Part shown: one piece after another, positions 6,919 to 12,704 of the stretch
Layout: each line of letters opens with the position of its first letter
Numbering within the stretch: the first letter of the stretch is position 1
Assembly: GCA_023441255.1 (NCBI GenBank)
Contig: JAEZPW010000289.1
Location: 1 to 12,704, forward strand
Length of the DNA stretch: 12,704 bases
Reading direction: 5' to 3'
From: Acidobacteriota bacterium
GTDB lineage: Bacteria; Acidobacteriota; Terriglobia; Terriglobales; Acidobacteriaceae
Made by a program: the position numbers and the translations under genes
Notes under the pieces: generated by a model
What the model saw: the letters and a program-made list of their open reading frames with translations, nothing else
Databases searched by the model: none
Told to the model about the DNA's origin: nothing

Positions 6919-7620
6919 CTACTCGAGGAGTTCAACTGCACCGGTGCCAAGATTGTAGTAGGCCCCAACAACCTTAAGTTGGCCTTGCTTCACGAGGCCT
7001 GAAATCAGGGGCGAACCCTCGCGCAATAAAGACGCTTGTATCTTCGCATTCGCCTTGGTGGCTGTTTCAAGGTTCTCTCCTGCCTGATCCACGGCAGGTC
7101 TAATACGGGGGAACAGGACGCTGATTTGTCCGGGGACCTCCTTTCCCTGGATCGTGGCTTTGACCGCTCCGCAACTGGAGTGTCCCATGACCAGAATCAC
7201 CTTGGTCCCTAGAACTGCGGCTCCATACTCAAGACTTCCGATGATCTCCGGTGTGACGACATTTCCCGCAACTCGGGTCACGAAGACATGCCCGATGCTT
7301 TGATCGAACACGAGTTCGACAGGTACTCGCGAATCCGCACACGACAGTACGGCGGCGAACGGTTCCTGCTTGTCAACCGTCTGTTGCTTAAGGATTGCAA
7401 GATCCTGCTCGTGAGCAGTAAGTCGACCGGCGGTAAAGCGCTTGTTGCCATCCATCATCTGAGCCAAAGCGGCGTCAGGGGTGAGCGTGCTCTGTGCCCG
7501 TGCCGGCAACGGCGTTGTGAACTCCAGAGCGCTCGTGACCAAGCCGAGAGCAGTCCCGGTCAAAGTCGCCTGCAGGAATCGCCGTCTGGATGGTAGCTGA
7601 TCCGATAAAGACAGGCCCAT
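6919..7620 (-). CDS. Tat-exported beta-class carbonic anhydrase
   Basis: This 233-residue enzyme belongs to the beta-carbonic anhydrases, zinc enzymes that interconvert carbon dioxide and bicarbonate. The zinc and catalytic residues are in place: Cys94, Asp96 and Arg98 in SCADSRVP, and His147 and Cys150 in GHSSCGAV. GNVVTPEIIGSLEYG (119-133) is also typical. Unlike the many cytoplasmic members, it begins with a twin-arginine signal, SRRRFLQ (11-17), then a hydrophobic stretch and a likely cleavage site after ARA-type residues (about 42). It is thus predicted to be folded in the cytoplasm and exported to the periplasm. I chose the ATG at 7620, because GGAG lies about 5 nt upstream and the Tat motif then sits close to the N-terminus; a start at 7704 would place 28 extra residues before it. 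It is probably monocistronic. A periplasmic role in bicarbonate supply or pH control is an inference. Confidence 0.92.
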   Translation of the reverse strand: MGLSLSDQLPSRRRFLQATLTGTALGLVTSALEFTTPLPARAQSTLTPDAALAQMMDGNKRFTAGRLTAHEQDLAILKQQTVDKQEPFAAVLSCADSRVPVELVFDQSIGHVFVTRVAGNVVTPEIIGSLEYGAAVLGTKVILVMGHSSCGAVKATIQGKEVPGQISVLFPRIRPAVDQAGENLETATKANAKIQASLLREGSPLISGLVKQGQLKVVGAYYNLGTGAVELLE

Positions 7621-7973
7621 GTTGCTCCACTTCCTTTCTTCATTTCGACTGGTGAATAGCAGCTGCGCTGAGGACTGGTGTTCGGGAGAGGCTGGCGTGA
7701 CCAAATAGCTGATGTACTCAGGGACAGTGCAGGATGTCCGAGTTCCGCCTGCTTTACTGGCTCACATCATGGAGGTGCGAAGCACCGCAGGAGCCGGAAT
7801 CGCATGTAATCATCTGTCCCGTGGGAGATCCGATCTTCTACTTAATATTCCAGTACTTCGGAACTCCTCTAGCGGTCGTTTTCGCGGCAAATGAGCCTGA
7901 CACTCGCAATTTGTGTTGAACCAGAACTGCTTGGGTACTAACGTTTGGCGCACTCTGCCGATGAGGCGCAAAC

Positions 7974-8123
7974 ATGGTTCCCGTGAATGCCTTGCTGGCG
8001 CTATTCGTTTCACAACTTAGTGGCAATCATCCCGATTCGGCATCACTTGCGTGGCTCGTGCCGTATATGGTGGTACTTGGTTCCGGTACGCTGACTGCGA
8101 CTCTGTTAAGCAGAAAACGCTGA
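7974..8123 (+). CDS. Possible small hydrophobic protein, 49 aa
   Basis: This frame reads MVPVNALLALFVSQLSG, then a short polar turn, then a second hydrophobic stretch (about residues 25-43, LAWLVPYMVVLGSGTL) and the basic ending LLSRKR. Two short membrane segments with a positively charged end are plausible for a small membrane protein. GAGG lies about 8 nt before the ATG. The frame is closed by a stop at 7962-7964, so it is not the tail of a larger gene. It precedes the kinase gene in the same direction, about 100 bp away. Codon use is not distinctive and I know no homologue; it may be a chance frame. Confidence 0.3.
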   Translation: MVPVNALLALFVSQLSGNHPDSASLAWLVPYMVVLGSGTLTATLLSRKR

Positions 8124-8138
8124 CCTCCAAACCGGTGA

Positions 8139-8203
8139 GCGGGACGAAAGTCGCACGCCGCCCCGCAACAGACCTGGAGCGGCAACCCGCAGCCACTCAG
8201 GTC
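8139..8203 (+). promoter_or_regulatory. Structured leader upstream of histidine kinase 1
   Basis: Two hairpins can form in the 90 nt before the kinase start. The first has GCGG (8139-8142) with CCGC (8163-8166) enclosing GAC-GAAA-GTC (8143-8152). The second has GACCTG (8171-8176) with CAGGTC (8198-8203) enclosing GCGG-CAAC-CCGC (8179-8190). Short stretches (CCGGTG, CCCCGCAAC, GCAGCCACT) recall parts of the cobalamin riboswitch core, but the GGGAAGG and B12-box elements are not visible, so I do not call a riboswitch. AT-rich TTTAAAATT follows at 8206-8214. Confidence 0.35.
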
Positions 8204-8226
8204 GGTTTAAAATTGCAATCGGCGAT

Positions 8227-9723
8227 GTGGCGGGTGCTTCTGTGAGAAGCAAAAACAAACGTCCGGCGTGGTCGCGTTACGGCGTGGCTCTTGTCGCGGT
8301 CGCAATCAGCCTTGCTGTAGGGCTTTATCTCCGACCGTCTACCTACTCAACGCCATATCTCTTCTTCTACCCTGCCGTACTTATTGCGCTGTGGTACGGA
8401 GGGTTCAGGGCGGGATTACTCGCTACACTCCTGAGCGCGGTTGCGGTGGACAGGTACTTCCTCCTGCCAATCGGATTGTCCACTGATTTGATCTCGATTT
8501 TGCGTGGCTTGTTCTTCATCGTCTCTTTTGGTTTGATCTGCTGGCTCATTGACGCACGCAGGGTTCGTGCGGAAGCGCTAATCGAACTGCAAGTTCGCCT
8601 GCTCGATGTTGCGTTCGAGCCGATTCTCGTGAGAGACGGACAAGGTCGAATCGTGTTCTGGAACAAGGGCTCAGACCGACTGTATGGATGGGCGAAGGAC
8701 GAAGCGGTAGGTCAGTACAGTCATGATCTGCTGAAGACTGTCTTCCCCGATTCCTTGCAATCAATTCAGGCGGAGTTGGCGCAAAACGGGCGTTGGCACG
8801 GTGAATTGCAACACACCCGCAAGGATGGCACTCACGTACAGGTTGAAAGCTGGTGGACGCTCGATCAAAGCGACGACAAACAGAGCGCCGTATTGGAATC
8901 GAATTTTGATCTAACTGAACGAAGGTCGGCTGAAAAGCTGTTAGTGCAAAGTGAGAAGCTGGCTTCGGTAGGGCGGTTGGCTGCTACGCTCGCTCACGAG
9001 GTAAATAATCCCTTAGCGGCGGCGACGAATCTGGTTTACTTGGTAAGCAGGGAACCTTCGTTGTCCCCGCAATTGCGCCAGATGTTGGAAACAGCAGATG
9101 AGGAACTACGGCGTGCCGCCCACATAACCGCTCAAACACTCGCCTTTTCACGGACCGACAGCGTACGTAACGCGCTAAACCTGCCAAAGATCGTCGACGA
9201 AGTGGTGGGCGTCTATACGAGGAAGCTGACGGAACGAAGGATCAGCGTTCAGCAGCGTTACAGATGTGGCCCGTGTGGAAGGGACTGCGATTTTTGCTTT
9301 CTTGGAAATGCCGGAGAGTTGCGTCAGGTCATCTCGAATTTGCTCGCGAATGGCATGGACGCGCTTAAGGACGGCGGGACATTGCACGTGCGCGTCTCTC
9401 GATGTTCGCGCTTCGGACTGAACGGGGAGTGTGTGCGCCTCACAATTGCGGACAATGGATGCGGCATCCGCACGGAGAATCTCAGGCGCATCTTCGAGCC
9501 ATTCTTTACCACGAAGGAATCGGTGGGAACCGGGCTTGGGCTCTGGGTCACTGAGCAGATCATCCGCAAGTACAAAGGGTCGATCCGCGTACGCAGTAAA
9601 GCAGGCAAAGGAACTGTGTTTTCCCTGATCATGCCCGCTACGCCAGTCGAAACGGTTACCACCTCAGGTGAACCGCCACTTCCATCAGAAACACTTCGGC
9701 GCGCAGCTGCCAAAAGCCAGTGA
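8227..9723 (+). CDS. Membrane PAS histidine kinase 1 with Cys4 cluster in ATPase domain
   Basis: This 498-residue sensor kinase autophosphorylates on His and passes the phosphate to an unknown response regulator. Residues 17-108 hold several membrane helices of DUF4118 (KdpD-like) type. A PAS domain follows (about 120-235: PILVRDGQGRIVFWNKGSDRLYGW). The dimerisation domain contains LAHEVNNPL with His257. The HATPase_c domain has the N-box (ISNLLANGMDAL, 369-380), DNGCGI (409-414), FEPFFTTK and GTGLGLW. Just before the N-box is CGPCGRDCDFCF, giving Cys347, 350, 354 and 357 in a C-x2-C-x3-C-x2-C pattern not normal for this family. The GTG at 8227 has no clear ribosome site; GTG at 8242 is an alternative, so the start is uncertain by a few codons. 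The transmitter half is 61% identical (hand count, 149 positions) to the kinase at 11371. No regulator gene is adjacent. Signal unknown. Confidence 0.9.
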   Translation: MAGASVRSKNKRPAWSRYGVALVAVAISLAVGLYLRPSTYSTPYLFFYPAVLIALWYGGFRAGLLATLLSAVAVDRYFLLPIGLSTDLISILRGLFFIVSFGLICWLIDARRVRAEALIELQVRLLDVAFEPILVRDGQGRIVFWNKGSDRLYGWAKDEAVGQYSHDLLKTVFPDSLQSIQAELAQNGRWHGELQHTRKDGTHVQVESWWTLDQSDDKQSAVLESNFDLTERRSAEKLLVQSEKLASVGRLAATLAHEVNNPLAAATNLVYLVSREPSLSPQLRQMLETADEELRRAAHITAQTLAFSRTDSVRNALNLPKIVDEVVGVYTRKLTERRISVQQRYRCGPCGRDCDFCFLGNAGELRQVISNLLANGMDALKDGGTLHVRVSRCSRFGLNGECVRLTIADNGCGIRTENLRRIFEPFFTTKESVGTGLGLWVTEQIIRKYKGSIRVRSKAGKGTVFSLIMPATPVETVTTSGEPPLPSETLRRAAAKSQ

Positions 9724-9784
9724 GTTTGAATGCTTATAGGCCTTGAGCTTGAACCAGAACGAAGAGACTTTGAGTCGCGGGTGG

Positions 9785-9813
9785 CCCACACAAGCTGGTT
9801 TTGCTTGTGTGGG
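9785..9813. terminator. Perfect 11-bp hairpin between convergent genes
   Basis: CCCACACAAGC (9785-9795) and GCTTGTGTGGG (9803-9813) are perfect inverted repeats around a 7-nt loop containing TTTT. The hairpin sits between the stop of kinase 1 (9723) and the stop of the minus-strand gene (9836), as expected of a bidirectional terminator. On the minus strand the loop reads AAAACCA. No T-run follows the stem on either strand, so termination efficiency is uncertain. Confidence 0.65.
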
Positions 9814-9835
9814 GCATTTAACCGCGCACCCGAGG

Positions 9836-11140
9836 TTATTGCCCGCAACCTCGAGACAGAAAATCCAAAGGTGAACACTCGATTCCGTGTGGCGCGTAGG
9901 GCCCCATGCTGGCCGGCGACGCAGCGTCCGCTGAAGGCGCGTGGTCAAAGCTCGATCCCTGGTAGCAAGGCACGTTATGGATGTCGCCAACAAATCCGGG
10001 TGCTGCAACCTTGTTGCGATACGTAAGGAAGGGCTTGATCACCGGACCTGCTTCGGCAAGCGGCATCACGTTATAGCCAAGCTGAACTGCCTTCGCAACA
10101 ACCTGTTCCTTGAGAGACGACGGAAGGCGAATTGGGATCGCTACGAAGGTGGCGCTACCGTCCGGCAGTTTCTTGATGTCCGGTCCCGCGATGTTCTCGT
10201 TTTCCGACGCACTCAGCGGACTAGCTCCATAGGAACCCAAAGAAACATAACGCACGTCCGTTATCTCGAATGTTGTCGTGCGGGTCGTGTCGGTATTGTC
10301 GAAAAAAGTAGGCAGTGTCGGGAAATGGATTACGGCAATTTGGTCTGGAAAGACTGTGGCCATGAGATAGCCCGTGCAATCATGCCTGCCTAACGGGCCA
10401 CTTCCGTCGGTGTATGGCACCTGCGAAGCTGGCGGTCGATAAAACTCAATCTCTCCGTTTCGTGGCAGTGGAGAATGGCTGAAGTTCGAGCCTAAACTGC
10501 CGAATTGCGCCGTGATCGCACTGAAATCGCCGCTCGGGCAGGCTGCTGGCGTCGATGGATCACTGAGCTCGAAGGGTTCGATCGTTGGTGCCTCGACCCC
10601 GCCGAATCGATCCTGGACTCTTGGTTCGGCAAGATAGATACGCTGAACCAGCACAGCCGTCACCACATTTGAGCCGCGCGGGGGCGGGGGCAGGAAGATT
10701 GGGTTAGGCATCGAGGGATTGGCGACAGCCCCATCGGGTAATAGAGTGACTGTGTAGGAGCGGTTCCTCGCGTTCACCAACTCACCCTCGGTAAATGGAT
10801 TGACCGAGTCGTCGTCCGGCTGTATCCGATAGTCGAGTAGTGCTGAGTGCAACAACGCATCGGCGCCGTTGTAAACAGTGAACGATAGGAAAGCCGCGTA
10901 CGGAAATTGGCCCCGAAGCGTGTAGCCAAGAGTGCCACCTGACTGGAATGCGAATATCCGGTACGCCGCGTGAATATCCATCTGCACCGGCGAGCGTACG
11001 ACATCGGGCGCGACTGCGGCCTGCCATTGGCAACTGTTCGCACCGCCATTCACTTGCGACATACGGCTGGATTGCGCTGCCAACAAGGGACCGCAAACTG
11101 AAAAGAGGATTCCGATTGCTGCCAATTGCAAGGCTCTCAT
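9836..11140 (-). CDS. Exported protein of unknown function, DUF1214-like repeats suspected
   Basis: This 434-residue protein begins with a clear Sec signal peptide (MRALQLAAIGILFSVCGPLLAA, residues 1-22) and has no later membrane helix, so it is probably periplasmic or secreted. I do not recognise it with certainty. The segment 58-175 (YRIFAFQSGGTLGYTLRGQF, LSFTVYN, YTVTLLPDG, PPPPRGSN, LVQRIYLAEP) resembles the beta-rich DUF1214 pattern. A second segment (288-336: FEITDVRYVSLGSYG, KKLPDGSATFVAIP) looks like a divergent repeat of the same plan. Six cysteines occur in the mature part (37, 201, 255, 392, 422, 432) and could form three disulfides. The start at 11140 is supported by AAGGAGAGG six bases upstream; a start at 11233 would place 31 residues before the signal. 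It lies between two histidine kinases and points the same way as kinase 2, 230 bp away. Function not inferred. Confidence 0.75.
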   Translation of the reverse strand: MRALQLAAIGILFSVCGPLLAAQSSRMSQVNGGANSCQWQAAVAPDVVRSPVQMDIHAAYRIFAFQSGGTLGYTLRGQFPYAAFLSFTVYNGADALLHSALLDYRIQPDDDSVNPFTEGELVNARNRSYTVTLLPDGAVANPSMPNPIFLPPPPRGSNVVTAVLVQRIYLAEPRVQDRFGGVEAPTIEPFELSDPSTPAACPSGDFSAITAQFGSLGSNFSHSPLPRNGEIEFYRPPASQVPYTDGSGPLGRHDCTGYLMATVFPDQIAVIHFPTLPTFFDNTDTTRTTTFEITDVRYVSLGSYGASPLSASENENIAGPDIKKLPDGSATFVAIPIRLPSSLKEQVVAKAVQLGYNVMPLAEAGPVIKPFLTYRNKVAAPGFVGDIHNVPCYQGSSFDHAPSADAASPASMGPYAPHGIECSPLDFLSRGCGQ

Positions 11141-11370
11141 ACTGCACCTCTCCTTGCGAGTTGACAGACTTTTACTATCATCGAATACGCTTTGCAGTGA
11201 TAAGAGCGCACTTCCACGCAGGCGCAGTTCCAATAAGGAAAGACTTGGGATCAGCTTAGAGGCGCTAGTCGCAGGCCTTTTCAGGGGCGAAAGTTTGACG
11301 CGAGGAAAGAGGTAAAAAATCGACGGGTCGCCTCGGTAAAGTTTGACGGCGGCCCATCACCCGGTGGTGC
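11141..11370. promoter_or_regulatory. Intergenic region before the exported unknown gene
   Basis: This 230-bp gap holds the ribosome binding site (AAGGAGAGG on the minus strand, 11147-11155) and presumably the promoter of the gene ending at 9836. An 11-nt direct repeat AAAGTTTGACG occurs at 11290-11300 and 11338-11348, 48 bp apart. No convincing -35/-10 pair, terminator or gene was found. Confidence 0.4.
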
Positions 11371-12704
11371 TTAGGCTCCCGCCTTGACGCGCAGGGGTTT
11401 CTGTCCGTCCTCATTCCCGCTGCTGGCACTCACTTCACCGGCAGGAATGCTAATGCGGAAAACTGATCCTTTGTCAGTGCTACGCACTTTAATGGATCCA
11501 TTGTGTTTGCGAACGAGCTCCTGTGTAATCCAGAGGCCGAGACCCGTACCAACCGACTGTTTCGTGGTAAAAAAAGGTTCAAAGATACGTTTGAGGTTCT
11601 CAGCGCGAATGCCGCAGCCGTTATCTGCAATAGTCAAGTGAATGTCCTGACCTGCGCAATCGAGGTTCGTTACCCGTGACACGCGTATGTACAACTTGCC
11701 ATGGTCGCGGAGAGCATCCATACCGTTGCCGAGCAAATTAGAGATGATTTGGCGCATCTCGCCCGCGTTTACCACGAAACACCCCTCGCACCCCGCTCGA
11801 CAAGGGCCGCAGTTATACCGGCACTGAACGGTGATGCCGCGTTCCTTCAACTTCCTTGCATACACTCCAAGGATCTCGTCGATCAATTCGGGAAGTGCGA
11901 CCGGGGTTTGCCTGCCACTTTCCCGATAAAATCCTAACGTTTGCTGGGTAATATGGGTGGCACGACGTAGTTCCTGGTCCGCGAGCGCGAGAGTGTCACG
12001 GATTTCCGGAGACGCAGCCGGGTCGTTCATAGCTAGGTACACAGCGTTCACCGCTCCGGACAGTGGGTTATTCACTTCGTGGGCAATGGTCGCCGCCATG
12101 CGCCCGACGGAAGCGAGCTTCTCACTTCGGAGGAGGGCTTCTTGGGCCTGCTTAAGAGTAGTGATGTCACGGACGATCGCAACCGCGCCCGTAATCGATC
12201 CCGTCAAGTCGCAGGTAGGTGCCGAGCTGAATTGTCGGTAGCGCATCGTACCAGTCTGGCGATGGCGCATAATCTCTTCCCCGCGAACGGTTTCTCCACG
12301 TAGCGAACGCAGCAGCGGTGCCTCTTCGGCGGGTCGCGGTGTCCCATCTGGGTACAATATCTCTACTTCTGCCAACACCTCTTGAATCGGTTTGTCCTTG
12401 AATGACTCAAGGCCCATCGGAGTCACGGCAGAAAGATTAATAAGGCTCATCTCGCCTCGCTGATTACAGACCCATACCTCCTCCGCAATCCCCTCTACCA
12501 CACTTTGCCAGCGCGCGCTCTCGGCCTGAATAGCGTTAACCAAACGCCTGATGGTCAGATACAGCAGAAACGCCGTCACAGCGACAAACGCCGCGCCTTT
12601 GACCGTCATAAGAGCCGGAGAAAGCCGGAAGTGAGTCACGACTGCATCGCTGAACGCGATCCACAAGATCGCCACGACCGCGTAACCTAGGACGATTCGG
12701 GTCG
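11371..12704 (-). CDS. Membrane PAS histidine kinase 2 with Cys4 cluster, 5'-truncated by window edge
   Basis: This sensor kinase runs off the right edge. The frame stays open upstream of the GTG at 12675 and reads TRIVLGYAVVAILWIAFSD, a membrane helix, so the true start lies outside. Residue numbers here count from that GTG. A first helix (1-14) and a second (about 24-42, after LMTVKG) flank a short periplasmic loop. A PAS domain covers about 55-175. The phosphoacceptor is His199 in IAHEVNNPL. The HATPase_c domain has ISNLLGNGMDAL (311-322), DNGCGI, FEPFFTTK and GTGLGLW. Before the N-box is CGPCRAGCEGCF, with Cys289, 292, 296 and 299 in the same C-x2-C-x3-C-x2-C spacing as kinase 1; Cys285 is extra. 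The transmitter half is closely related to kinase 1 while the sensor half is different. No response regulator is visible. Signal unknown. Confidence 0.9.
   Translation of the reverse strand, partial: TRIVLGYAVVAILWIAFSDAVVTHFRLSPALMTVKGAAFVAVTAFLLYLTIRRLVNAIQAESARWQSVVEGIAEEVWVCNQRGEMSLINLSAVTPMGLESFKDKPIQEVLAEVEILYPDGTPRPAEEAPLLRSLRGETVRGEEIMRHRQTGTMRYRQFSSAPTCDLTGSITGAVAIVRDITTLKQAQEALLRSEKLASVGRMAATIAHEVNNPLSGAVNAVYLAMNDPAASPEIRDTLALADQELRRATHITQQTLGFYRESGRQTPVALPELIDEILGVYARKLKERGITVQCRYNCGPCRAGCEGCFVVNAGEMRQIISNLLGNGMDALRDHGKLYIRVSRVTNLDCAGQDIHLTIADNGCGIRAENLKRIFEPFFTTKQSVGTGLGLWITQELVRKHNGSIKVRSTDKGSVFRISIPAGEVSASSGNEDGQKPLRVKAGA

Larger units (their letters stand above)
7621..8226. other. 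606-bp region without a clear large gene
   Basis: This interval separates the divergent carbonic anhydrase and the first histidine kinase. Its left end must hold the carbonic anhydrase promoter. It contains a short hairpin GGTGC-GAA-GCACC (7774-7786), an odd palindrome AGATCCGATCT (7826-7836), a possible 49-codon gene (7974-8123) and a structured GC-rich leader (8139-8203). Two overlapping frames at 7712-7894 and 7734-7919 look non-coding. It is visibly less GC-rich than the left half of the window, especially at 7830-7920. No RNA gene was recognised. Confidence 0.5.

Noticed and set aside
7826..7836. AGATCCGATCT palindrome as an operator
   Set aside because: It is only 11 bp, with no second copy or nearby promoter to support a binding site.
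7734..7919. 61-codon plus-strand frame in the large intergenic region
   Set aside because: Third-position GC is near that of non-coding DNA, it overlaps another equally open frame, and no family resemblance or good ribosome site was seen.
8124..8226. Full cobalamin riboswitch upstream of kinase 1
   Set aside because: Only short core-like motifs are present; the B12-box and GGGAAGG elements are not visible and the gene is not a B12 gene.
9941..10393. 150-codon plus-strand frame inside the exported unknown gene
   Set aside because: The minus-strand frame is longer and has a signal peptide and strong ribosome site; the plus frame shows no domain.

Overview
The window looks like a chromosomal segment of a GC-rich, non-actinobacterial soil-type bacterium, most likely an acidobacterium. 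This rests on the intergenic motif TTGTCATTCCGAGCG(A/T)AGCGAGGAAC (27-nt copies at 905, 955 and 4250), which I associate from memory with Acidobacteriota intergenic DNA, on the mix of exported enzymes and PAS-type histidine kinases, and on strong C/G preference at third codon positions in the left half. No search was possible, so the assignment is an inference.

Left part (1-4562): the end of a manganese catalase gene enters from the left edge. A repeat cluster separates it from a convergent gene for an exported NlpE-like plus META-domain protein. Divergent from that gene is an exported amidohydrolase of the N-acyl-D-amino-acid deacylase family in which several usual metal ligands appear replaced. 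A further repeat copy and a short 57-codon membrane-protein gene follow.

Middle part (4563-7620): a MacB/FtsX-type permease on the minus strand is divergent from a cysteine-rich ferredoxin-domain protein on the plus strand. The leader between them carries two overlapping perfect inverted repeats. The ferredoxin gene converges on a minus-strand beta-carbonic anhydrase with a Tat signal.

Right part (7621-12704): a 606-bp region without a convincing large gene, ending in a structured leader, precedes an orphan membrane histidine kinase with DUF4118-like and PAS regions. After a strong hairpin come a minus-strand exported protein of unknown function and a second membrane PAS histidine kinase that runs off the right edge. 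The two kinases have different sensor halves but closely related transmitter halves (91 of 149 identical by hand count, no gaps). Both carry the same C-x2-C-x3-C-x2-C cluster directly before the N-box of the ATPase domain. This is the strongest candidate for something undescribed: a possible metal- or redox-responsive switch inside the catalytic domain. No response regulator is visible beside either kinase.

The genes do not form one operon. Most are single transcription units in divergent or convergent pairs. A loose theme of cell-envelope and redox functions (catalase, Fe-S protein, exported enzymes, membrane sensors) is visible, but no shared pathway is demonstrated.
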